IMG/VR virus record: IMGVR_UViG_3300020473_000152
Coordinates: 1 to 21,067 of that record
Source of the DNA: a virus
Length of the DNA stretch: 21,067 nt
Strand: one strand, 5' to 3'
The notes below the pieces were generated by a model. The model did no database searches, was not told the origin of the DNA, and saw nothing but the letters and a program-made list of their open reading frames with translations. The translations under genes and the position numbers were made by a program. Shown here piece by piece: positions 15,531 through 21,067 of this stretch. Each line of letters begins with the position of its first letter. Within the stretch, counting starts at the first letter, position 1.

Positions 15531-15816
15531 TTACATTCTCCGATGTTACAGCTTTGATTGCAAATCCTCTAACAGTATCTGGTTCCAGTCCAGCCAGATG
15601 GCAGGTGCTTTCAAAGTTCTTACATGTCACACCAACAGTGGCGAATACCCATGCCGATGCCTGATCCCTTTGAAGGGCAGTCTCATTAGTTTCATTGGGT
15701 TCTTTTGGTTTACTCATATCAAGCAGAGCCTGAAGTATAATAGCCAGATTAAGAGTTCTATCTGGGTTCTTCTGTGTCAGATCATAGAGGCTATCAAAGT
15801 CTAGTATGTCACTCAT
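15496..15816 (-). CDS. Small conserved-looking phage protein, unknown function
   Basis: This 106-aa protein begins MSDILDF, chosen because AGGAGG lies 6 nt upstream of ATG 15816 and the overlap with the previous gene is then only 8 bp. A longer frame from 15882 overlaps far more. The C-terminal half reads RDQASAWVFATVG, then CHLAGLEPDTVRGFA. This has the feel of a small helix-turn-helix domain and recalls unnamed proteins in alphaproteobacterial and marine phages. No function can be assigned. It lies in the replication operon between the GIY-YIG gene and DUF3310. Confidence 0.7.
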   Translation of the reverse strand: MSDILDFDSLYDLTQKNPDRTLNLAIILQALLDMSKPKEPNETNETALQRDQASAWVFATVGVTCKNFESTCHLAGLEPDTVRGFAIKAVTSENVNEIRRKLNSFL

Positions 15817-16204
15817 CTTCAACCTCCTGAACTGGACGATAAAATTTCCCGCCCACATAGTTATTATAGTAAGCAGGTTCATCCGTACCTTCTAACTTAG
15901 CTGTAAGAACTTTATAAATCATTTGAAAATAACATTCATAATATCGAAGGCTCCTTTTATTTTTGTATTGACCTATAACTTGGAATCTAAAGTGTTTCTT
16001 ACCAAGCTTTTTTATATCTTCATTTAAATATTTACTAGAGCCTGTATATGTACGCCAATTAGATTCTACTTTCTTACCTTTCCGTGTTATATAATATTGT
16101 TTACAACCAATGTAGGCTTTCTTAGTTTTCTTGTTGGTTATTCTATAGACAAAACCAAAATTATTCTTTTTGTCAAATTCTTTATTGTAATCCCAATGAG
16201 TCAC
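15809..16204 (-). CDS. GIY-YIG family endonuclease-like protein
   Basis: This is a protein of about 131 aa with a GIY-YIG nuclease core. From the GTG start, GFVYRITN (17-24) stands for the GIY strand and KAYIGCKQ (29-36) for YIG. SKYLNEDIKKLG follows, then F-R-F..I, and YYECYFQ supplies the likely metal-binding Glu. Stand-alone members in phages are often mobile homing endonucleases; others act in repair. GTG 16204 overlaps the exonuclease stop (GTGA); TTG 16207 is an alternative. Base composition is much more AT-rich than the flanking genes (27-30% GC in two 60-nt samples against about 42% in the exonuclease), suggesting later acquisition. Confidence 0.75.
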   Translation of the reverse strand: MTHWDYNKEFDKKNNFGFVYRITNKKTKKAYIGCKQYYITRKGKKVESNWRTYTGSSKYLNEDIKKLGKKHFRFQVIGQYKNKRSLRYYECYFQMIYKVLTAKLEGTDEPAYYNNYVGGKFYRPVQEVEDE

Positions 16205-17061
16205 CAATTAGTTACTTCCTCAACTTCAGGTTCTTTAGCCACATTGGTAAGATACCTGCGACCGTGTGCATACTTGAAGACACGAATGCCCTTACCTTGG
16301 TTAACATCAGACCAACAATCCCTCTTATATCCACAATAAACACAACTAATAGAAAGCTTACGGTTGCCAGACTTACCATCAGGTATATCGGGGTAGCACC
16401 TATCAGGTATAAAAGGCGCTGAAACCACATTTTTAAGGTGATTGATTCTTTGCTTTGCATTTATCATGTCCATGTGATGTAACTTGGTAAGACATATTTC
16501 TCCTGTTGATTTGTTAATAGCAAGGAATGCTGCCTGATCAATTCTATTGGCCTCTGCATAGGCAGATATCTGTGCAACATAACCAAAGGGATCATCCTCT
16601 GCTAGTTTGTTATATTTAAACTTATCGAATCCAACACCACTAGCAGACTTACAGTCCACAACAACGCCATCAATAATACAATCCTGATGTCCGGTAACAC
16701 CTTCCACCTCCACTTCTTTCTGTTGATCTGTTACTTCATGTCCTGATATGGTAGAACATAGAAGCAAAAGTTCTTCCAGAATATATCCATACAGAAACTT
16801 AATACGTGTTGCTGGAGTTAGATCACCCTGATCTAGTGGCTTGTTGACATCATACCAGAGGCGACGATCTGGCTTGCCAATAGCAGAGAGCCTGAGATTG
16901 CCACGATCTTTTGGTGTATCATATAAAAAATCTTTTATGTGAACCTTCAGCATTTCGCCAAAGGTATCTATATGTTTGTCTACCTCACTCTCGTCCATGT
17001 CTATAGGATCAAGTGTGAACAGACTATATATGTCTTCAACGAGAGTATCTATTGTTTTCAT
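16201..17061 (-). CDS. PD-(D/E)XK exonuclease with probable Fe-S cluster (RecB/Cas4-like)
   Basis: This 286-aa nuclease has the PD-(D/E)XK core: GHQD with D127, VVVDCK with D136 and K138, then QISAY with Q164, as in PDDEXK_1/RecB-type exonucleases. Four Cys (C222, C240, C243, C249), the last three as C-x2-C-x5-C, resemble the Cas4/AddB 4Fe-4S arrangement, although the first Cys there usually lies farther N-terminal. The expected role is 5'-3' DNA degradation for recombination, and turnover of host DNA, replacing T7 gp6. ATG 17061 has no recognisable SD and directly follows the U-tract of the ssb terminator. Its end overlaps the GIY-YIG gene as GTGA. Confidence 0.88.
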   Translation of the reverse strand: MKTIDTLVEDIYSLFTLDPIDMDESEVDKHIDTFGEMLKVHIKDFLYDTPKDRGNLRLSAIGKPDRRLWYDVNKPLDQGDLTPATRIKFLYGYILEELLLLCSTISGHEVTDQQKEVEVEGVTGHQDCIIDGVVVDCKSASGVGFDKFKYNKLAEDDPFGYVAQISAYAEANRIDQAAFLAINKSTGEICLTKLHHMDMINAKQRINHLKNVVSAPFIPDRCYPDIPDGKSGNRKLSISCVYCGYKRDCWSDVNQGKGIRVFKYAHGRRYLTNVAKEPEVEEVTNW

Positions 17062-17064
17062 AAT

Positions 17065-17100
17065 AAAAAGAGGGAGAGAGTAAGGACCAGAAACTCCCTC
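17065..17100 (-). terminator. Intrinsic terminator after ssb
   Basis: GAGGGAG (17100-17094 on the minus strand) pairs with CTCCCTC (17076-17070) around a 17-nt loop, followed by UUUUU (17069-17065). The exonuclease ATG begins only 3 nt after the U-run. Together with the ssb promoter it makes ssb a separate transcription unit. Confidence 0.8.
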
Positions 17101-17121
17101 CCCCTTCCTTTCTACGCTAGG

Positions 17122-17583
17122 TTAAAAGGGAACAGCTTCGTTCTGCTGCACATAACCTCCTTCGACAGGAGTAAAGTCTTCGCCCCCACCGCCAGAGTAC
17201 TCAATGAAGTCAACTACCTGTACCGCTGCAAGGTCAGCAGATATACCAGAATTTCCAGCATAGTTCCATTCAAAAGGAATAGCCTTGACATTTACAGTGC
17301 TGCCATTGGCTACCAGCTTGCCATCCCACAGGTTGTTCTGTGAGTCTTTAACGATGGGTGCCTGACGTTGCGTACCATCCTTACGCATAACCTTGCGCTT
17401 GATAGTTACAAAGTCACCACGATCATCACCCTTATTTGCAATGGGAAGGTTAGCACCCTCTATGACTGAGCGATTGTTATCATCGACTTCTATCTGAATG
17501 CTCCACACCGGATCAAACTTGGTGTTGGGTTCCGTGATGGAAGCATAGTGGCACTTACCAGAAATGTAAATAGGATCGTTCAT
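17122..17583 (-). CDS. ssb: Single-stranded DNA-binding protein (T7 gp2.5-like)
   Basis: This 153-aa protein starting MNDPIYISGK is predicted to be an OB-fold single-strand binding protein of the phage gp2.5 type. It has beta-rich spacing, FDPVWSIQIEVD (24-35), a KRKVMRKDG basic stretch and KAIPFEWNYAG. It protects single strands and coordinates polymerase and helicase. The C-terminus ends NEAVPF, recalling the IPF tip of bacterial SSB more than the DEDF end of T7 gp2.5. ATG 17583 has AAAGGAG 6 nt upstream; an in-frame ATG at 17634 sits in a hairpin loop and is unlikely. It has its own strong promoter, structured leader and terminator, consistent with the high copy number such a protein needs. 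Confidence 0.8.
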   Translation of the reverse strand: MNDPIYISGKCHYASITEPNTKFDPVWSIQIEVDDNNRSVIEGANLPIANKGDDRGDFVTIKRKVMRKDGTQRQAPIVKDSQNNLWDGKLVANGSTVNVKAIPFEWNYAGNSGISADLAAVQVVDFIEYSGGGGEDFTPVEGGYVQQNEAVPF

Positions 17584-17603
17584 TCTATTCTCCTTTAGAA
17601 ATA

Positions 17604-17667
17604 CCGCACCATTGCGGCCATGAGTGGGGATCATTCCCCGATGCTGTCTACTACAAAACAACAGCAT
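17604..17667 (-). promoter_or_regulatory. ssb leader with stem-loops
   Basis: Three perfect inverted repeats occur in a row. ATGCTGT/ACAGCAT (17641-17647 with 17661-17667) spans the predicted transcript start. GGGGA-ATGA-TCCCC is at 17639-17626 on the minus strand, and CCGCA-ATGG-TGCGG at 17617-17604. The last two have the same closing pair and loop pattern (A-AUGR-U). The SD (17596-17590) lies outside them. Possible RNA protection or autoregulation is inference. Confidence 0.65.
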
Positions 17668-17669
17668 AT

Positions 17670-17698
17670 ATTATACCACACGAATTTGTGGAAGTCAA
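17670..17698 (-). promoter_or_regulatory. Strong sigma70 promoter of ssb with extended -10
   Basis: The minus strand has TTGACT (17698-17693), a 17-nt spacer and TATAAT (17675-17670), with TGG before the -10 giving an extended -10. It matches consensus at 11 of 12 hexamer positions. The -35 begins directly after the TAG of the endonuclease gene (17701-17699). Confidence 0.88.
17676..17691. promoter_or_regulatory. Palindrome filling the ssb promoter spacer (candidate operator)
   Basis: CCACA-N6-TGTGG occupies 16 of the 17 spacer bases between the -35 and -10. A dimeric repressor bound here would cover the promoter. Chance is possible for 5-bp arms, but the placement is exact. Confidence 0.4.
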
Positions 17699-18187
17699 CT
17701 ACTTTAGTGAAGAAATTTCATATAAATCTTCAATAGGTAGGTTATAACAATCTGCCTTAACTATAAAGCCATTATCTCCATCACGCTCTCCTTTCGCCAG
17801 AAATCTAGCTTTGTCAAAATATTCTTCTTTAGACATCCAGCCTAAAATCCAAGCCTTAGAACAGTCATATAAAACTCTTGTAAAAATATAGTGGCTGCAT
17901 TTTTGATGGGTAGATAACGATGCTATTGAACAATCATAATAAGATTTTGGTTTAACCTTAGTTCTTTTTGTTTTAACATCTATAAGTTTGTCTCCTGATA
18001 CAATATCATAGTCATATGTATTGCTTATCTTTGACCCATATGGTAGAAGAGAAGCGCAAAGAAACTCTCCTAAAAATCCAGCTATGTTACCATCTCCTTT
18101 TGTAATAGAGTTTTTGATTCGTCCCATCTCTAATGCCTTTTTCTTTGCGTCCTCAAGCATTTCGTGGGTTACAGATATTTCTTTCAT
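17699..18187 (-). CDS. PD-(D/E)XK endonuclease-like protein
   Basis: This is a 162-aa protein. Numbered from ATG 18187, it has GFLGEFL with E41, YDYDIV with D61, and IDVKTK with D70 and K72, the E...D...DxK pattern of PD-(D/E)XK nucleases. It may process branched or host DNA, as T7 endonuclease I does, in replication or resolution; this role is inferred. The start overlaps the polymerase stop by one base (TAATG), and a longer frame from 18205 is unlikely. It is AT-rich (about 27% GC in one 60-nt sample) next to a polymerase gene near 50%. Its stop codon abuts the ssb -35 hexamer. Confidence 0.72.
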   Translation of the reverse strand: MKEISVTHEMLEDAKKKALEMGRIKNSITKGDGNIAGFLGEFLCASLLPYGSKISNTYDYDIVSGDKLIDVKTKRTKVKPKSYYDCSIASLSTHQKCSHYIFTRVLYDCSKAWILGWMSKEEYFDKARFLAKGERDGDNGFIVKADCYNLPIEDLYEISSLK

Positions 18188-19839
18188 TAATGAGTCTCCG
18201 CCCAATTATTTCCAACTTTATGATCACAGTCCAGATCACACTTAAAGTTTAGTATATTCTGCGTAGCTTTCATAGCCTCCCTTGTTACCTTGGTAAAGCT
18301 ATCTATGTCTGGCTTGGCTACCTCAAACTGGTACTCGTCATGTACAGAGGCTACAAGCTTGGCATCCAGACCATGCTCCCAGATCATCCTGTCCATCTCT
18401 ACCAGCCACTGCTTACAGACGATAGCACCGGCACCCTGAAGCAGAGTGTTAAGGGCTGCATGTTCATGCCTGATATGTAGTTTCCTGCCATCAAGTCCTG
18501 TGATCCTGCCAGACTTAGCTGCTTCAGTAACAGTCTTTCGTAGCCTGTTCAGGGATGGCATGTTCCTCAGAAACTTTGCAATAAGTTCCTCTCCCTCTGC
18601 CCATGAGCCACCTACAACAGTTCCTATCTTGCCGGGGCCAGCACCATAGAGAAAAGCATATATAAAAGTCTTTGCCTGATCTCTGGTCTGTAGTCCAGCA
18701 GCCTTCTGGTTGGCAGTGTGAACGTCACCTGTCAGAACTTCATTGGTGAACTTCTCATCACCCATGTAGTGTGCAAGGCATCGAAGTTCAAGACCACTGG
18801 CATCCGTACCTACAAGCTGATGGGTATCAGGGTTGGAGATAGTCCACAGTTCACGACACTCCTTACCGTAGGGAGAGTACACAGCAGGAACCTGTGCCAT
18901 GTTAGGCTTGTGGTGTGCCATGCGACCTGTGATAGTCTTGAGTGTTAATACTTTACCATGCACCCTGTCCTGATCGCTGCACTCCTGTATCCAAGACTTG
19001 AGGAGTCCTGTTCGTTTCTGTAAAAGAAAGTAACGAGAGAACATCTGTGCCTCTGGTAGATCAATCTTGTCCAGCACTGCCTCATTGATCACTGCCCTGC
19101 CTGTCTCGGTGCGCTCAGTAAACTTCACGCCCATCTCTTCCAGACGTTCTGCAATGTGTATGCGGCTGGCAATATTGAACTCTGTTACCTTATCTCTCAG
19201 AGGCTTGCCGGTCTTCTCCGATATTCTCTTCTCTACCTTGGCAGGAAACATATCTTGTGCTTTCTCTTCAAGTTTATATAACTCATCAGATAGATTTGCT
19301 TCCAGTATCATGGCCTTCATAATATCAAAGGCAAAGCCATTCTCCTGTTGCCTGTCCACAATGCTACGAACCTGACGTTCCAGATTGTAAGACCTGTCAG
19401 AAAAATCCTTGCCTTCTTTTTCCATAGCCATGCCAAGCTTCTGAGTTACGTTAACATCCTGCTTGCAATACTCCAACATCTCAGGAGAGAAGTTATCGAA
19501 GTTGTTGTATTCTATCTTCTCAGAGCCTAGACGTTTGCCCCAAGATTCAAGAGAGTGACCACCATCCCTGACAGGATTGTACAGTTGAGATTCAATCAGT
19601 GTGTCACGTATCTGATCTAACCTGATGTCAGAGCCTGTGAGCCTGTTAAGAACAGGGGCGTCAAAGCTGATACCGTTATGCATAATAAAAGTATCAATAC
19701 GCTTTGACCACTCCCTGAACTCACCACACTCGCCCTGCACCCACTGTCTTGTCTCTCCCGTGTCGTACTTCTTCGCTACTATACAATGTATTTCTTTTGC
19801 GTTAAGACTATCAGTCTCTATATCCACCACTGCTTTCAT
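18187..19839 (-). CDS. polA: DNA polymerase, family A (T7-like)
   Basis: This 550-aa replicative polymerase has an N-terminal 3'-5' exonuclease: DIE with D6 and E8, HNGISFD with D60, and YCKQDV with D128. The polymerase domain shows TGRMAHHKPNMAQVPA (about 304-319), motif A VGTDASGLELR with D346, the O-helix RDQAKTFIYAFLYG with K390 and Y394, and motif C SVHDEY with H500 and D501. Y394 aligns with T7 Tyr526 (E. coli Phe762). It is shorter than T7 gp5 (704 aa), so the thioredoxin-binding insert may be missing or reduced. The start overlaps the upstream gene by 29 bp. It works with the helicase and SSB genes nearby. Confidence 0.97.
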   Translation of the reverse strand: MKAVVDIETDSLNAKEIHCIVAKKYDTGETRQWVQGECGEFREWSKRIDTFIMHNGISFDAPVLNRLTGSDIRLDQIRDTLIESQLYNPVRDGGHSLESWGKRLGSEKIEYNNFDNFSPEMLEYCKQDVNVTQKLGMAMEKEGKDFSDRSYNLERQVRSIVDRQQENGFAFDIMKAMILEANLSDELYKLEEKAQDMFPAKVEKRISEKTGKPLRDKVTEFNIASRIHIAERLEEMGVKFTERTETGRAVINEAVLDKIDLPEAQMFSRYFLLQKRTGLLKSWIQECSDQDRVHGKVLTLKTITGRMAHHKPNMAQVPAVYSPYGKECRELWTISNPDTHQLVGTDASGLELRCLAHYMGDEKFTNEVLTGDVHTANQKAAGLQTRDQAKTFIYAFLYGAGPGKIGTVVGGSWAEGEELIAKFLRNMPSLNRLRKTVTEAAKSGRITGLDGRKLHIRHEHAALNTLLQGAGAIVCKQWLVEMDRMIWEHGLDAKLVASVHDEYQFEVAKPDIDSFTKVTREAMKATQNILNFKCDLDCDHKVGNNWAETH

Positions 19840-20296
19840 TGCTCATATCCACTAGGTATGCATCTGACATTGAAATGTGAAAGAATTGTTCGCCCTTTCT
19901 AATGTTACGGTTGGATGCTTCTTTAACTTCTGCATTAAGCACAGTGTCACCGTCTATAAACCATGCCTGTGTGCAGTCGTTACGAAAGACCACGAATGTT
20001 AAGAGATCATTATAACATTCATCCTTCCACTTGTCAAGCAGTCTCTTCTTTCGATAGGGTATTCGTATCTCCTTCCATGTATCAGGCCACGGTGTTCGCC
20101 AAGAATACTTTACCTCTACCTCATAGAGATGTCTGGGAAGTTCTGGTGCTACTGTGCTAACAATGTCGAAGTAAGTAGTTTCGTTTGTGTTGATGTTAGT
20201 GTGATCGTTCTTTTTTAGCCACGTAACCATAGCATCTTTTGCAGCTTTGTCAGCTACATCGTAGAGAGCCTTATCGAATTGCTTCTTAACCGTCAT
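19811..20296 (-). CDS. Hypothetical replication-operon protein, possible nuclease
   Basis: This is a protein of about 161 aa. ATG 20296 is preferred because GGAG lies 7 nt upstream; the ATG at 20302, overlapping the previous stop, would have only 1-nt spacing. YFDIVS (about 42-47) followed by YEVEVKYSW (about 58-66) could be the D...ExK part of a PD-(D/E)XK site, but this is tentative. Other features are PYRKKRLLDKW and a C-terminal region with GEQFFHI. I recall similar unnamed proteins beside polymerases in marine phages. It overlaps the polymerase start by 29 bp, indicating coupled expression. Confidence 0.65.
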   Translation of the reverse strand: MTVKKQFDKALYDVADKAAKDAMVTWLKKNDHTNINTNETTYFDIVSTVAPELPRHLYEVEVKYSWRTPWPDTWKEIRIPYRKKRLLDKWKDECYNDLLTFVVFRNDCTQAWFIDGDTVLNAEVKEASNRNIRKGEQFFHISMSDAYLVDMSNESSGGYRD

Positions 20297-20298
20297 TG

Positions 20299-20568
20299 TC
20301 ATTCTCCAAGAATATATTTATCAACTAAAGTTTCAATATTTTTACAGCAGTAATGTTTTTTATATTTATTTTTTCCATTAAATAGGACGGCCCACCTACC
20401 AGTAGTCCAATAGTATTTATAAGATTTATAACTTTTTTCTGGATCAGGATCATCAATGTAAATTGCCAATAATACTTTAGGATTCTCAGTAAAAGTTAAA
20501 CCCTTTTCTTTTAGATAGTTTTCTACATGATCAAAACTTTGGTGTGTAGGTATTCTAAATTTTTTCAT
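20299..20568 (-). CDS. Small hypothetical protein in replication operon
   Basis: This 89-aa protein begins MKKFRIPTHQSF. It is rich in Tyr, Lys and Trp (SYKSYKYYWTTGRWAV near 46-61) with adjacent Cys (YCC near 73-75) and no membrane segment. I do not recognise it. Its ATG overlaps the helicase stop by one base (TAATG) and its TGA overlaps a potential ATG of the next gene, so it is translated with the operon. It is AT-rich (27-32% GC in two 60-nt samples) compared with the helicase and polymerase, which fits an inserted accessory gene. Confidence 0.6.
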   Translation of the reverse strand: MKKFRIPTHQSFDHVENYLKEKGLTFTENPKVLLAIYIDDPDPEKSYKSYKYYWTTGRWAVLFNGKNKYKKHYCCKNIETLVDKYILGE

Positions 20569-21065
20569 TATTCTTCATTCTCCAAGAAGGGGTTTCCAAT
20601 CTCTGTCATACGTCCGGTCTGCCCATCATAGTGAAGGTAACATGCCACGCCAGTATCTCCAGTGTACCTGTTCTTCAGAATACGAATGGTGGTGGTATTG
20701 GCTTCGATAGGATCGTCTGCCTGTTGATCACGCTCCAGTGCAACTACTGCATCAGACAGGTGGGCAATGGAAGCAGAGCCACGCAGATGTGATAGCGTAA
20801 CCTCACGCCCATTCTCATGCCCGTTATCACCTGATGGCCTACGCAGATGGCTGACCAGCAGCAGAGCAATGCCTGTCTCCTCCACAAGGGAGCGAAGCTT
20901 GGTCATCAGAATGTCAATGGACTTGCGTTCATCTCCGTTGTCCTCCTGACCAGAGACAAGGATGGACAGATGATCTAGGAAGACCCACTTACAGTCCAGA
21001 CCCTTTGCCATGTACCTGATACGATCAAGGATTTCATCGTTGCTGATGCTGCCAAAGTGATCGAA
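20568..21065 (-). CDS. DnaB/T7 gp4-like replicative helicase, C-terminal part (cut by right edge)
   Basis: The frame stays open to the window edge (FDHFGSISNDEIL precedes the first internal Met at 21011), so about the last 166 codons are present. The visible RecA-fold motifs are the Walker B strand KWVFLDHLS, LLLVSHLRRP (motif H3), SHLRGSASIAHLSDAVVALERDQQ-type motif H4, and RILKNRYTGDTG near the C-terminus, all as in T7 gp4 and DnaB helicases. It unwinds DNA ahead of the polymerase; any primase domain would lie outside the window. It ends FLENEE and overlaps the next gene as TAATG. Confidence 0.93.
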   Translation of the reverse strand, partial: FDHFGSISNDEILDRIRYMAKGLDCKWVFLDHLSILVSGQEDNGDERKSIDILMTKLRSLVEETGIALLLVSHLRRPSGDNGHENGREVTLSHLRGSASIAHLSDAVVALERDQQADDPIEANTTTIRILKNRYTGDTGVACYLHYDGQTGRMTEIGNPFLENEE

Positions 21066-21067
21066 GG

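Noticed and set aside
16201-17061. CRISPR Cas4 gene or CRISPR locus
   Set aside because: The nuclease resembles Cas4 only in its core and Cys cluster; there are no other cas genes or repeat-spacer arrays in the window.
17583-17667. Longer SSB starting at 17634 or 17667
   Set aside because: Those starts lie in or before stable hairpins; ATG 17583 has an ideal SD, and 17667 is upstream of the predicted transcript start.

Overview
The window reads as part of the genome of a lytic tailed double-stranded DNA phage, most likely a marine podophage. The reasons are a T7-type replication set (gp4-like helicase, family A DNA polymerase, gp2.5-like SSB, PD-(D/E)XK exonuclease and endonuclease), very large internal or ejection-type virion proteins, a small terminase, a lysis cassette, a class II-like ribonucleotide reductase and overlapping gene ends nearly everywhere. 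No tRNA, rRNA, CRISPR, integrase or insertion sequence was seen. The host is probably an alphaproteobacterium (GTA-type holin, cobalamin-type RNR), but this is inference. No phage RNA polymerase is visible and two near-perfect sigma70 promoters are, so host RNA polymerase probably transcribes at least part of this region.

Layout. Plus strand, 1-7700: the end of a virion gene cut by the left edge, two large internal/ejection-type virion proteins (701 and 1242 aa), then a lysis cassette (M15 peptidase, a 23-aa membrane peptide, a TM plus coiled-coil protein, a two-TM holin). At 7701-7798 the two transcription units meet head-on, with one intrinsic terminator for each direction. Minus strand, from the right edge leftwards: helicase (cut by the edge), two small genes, DNA polymerase, endonuclease, SSB, exonuclease, GIY-YIG protein, a small hypothetical, DUF3310, RNR, Hsp20, a small hypothetical, a glycan-modification block (GT8 glycosyltransferase, a three-domain GT/methyltransferase/DUF115 protein, a methyltransferase), a GTA-type holin, a small membrane protein and the small terminase subunit.

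The most notable regulatory feature is that two minus-strand genes, ssb and hsp20, are each packaged as a promoter-leader-gene-terminator cassette inside an otherwise tightly overlapping operon. The hsp20 leader can fold so that the ribosome binding site and the first base of the start codon are paired, with a UUGCU element opposite the SD as in ROSE RNA thermometers. The ssb leader carries two small hairpins with near-identical loops, and its promoter spacer is itself a palindrome. 

Other points of interest are the three-domain glycan enzyme with altered active-site motifs, lysis-type membrane genes on both strands around the terminators, a probable Fe-S exonuclease, an EF-hand-like loop in a virion protein, and AT-rich inserted genes among the GC-richer replication genes.
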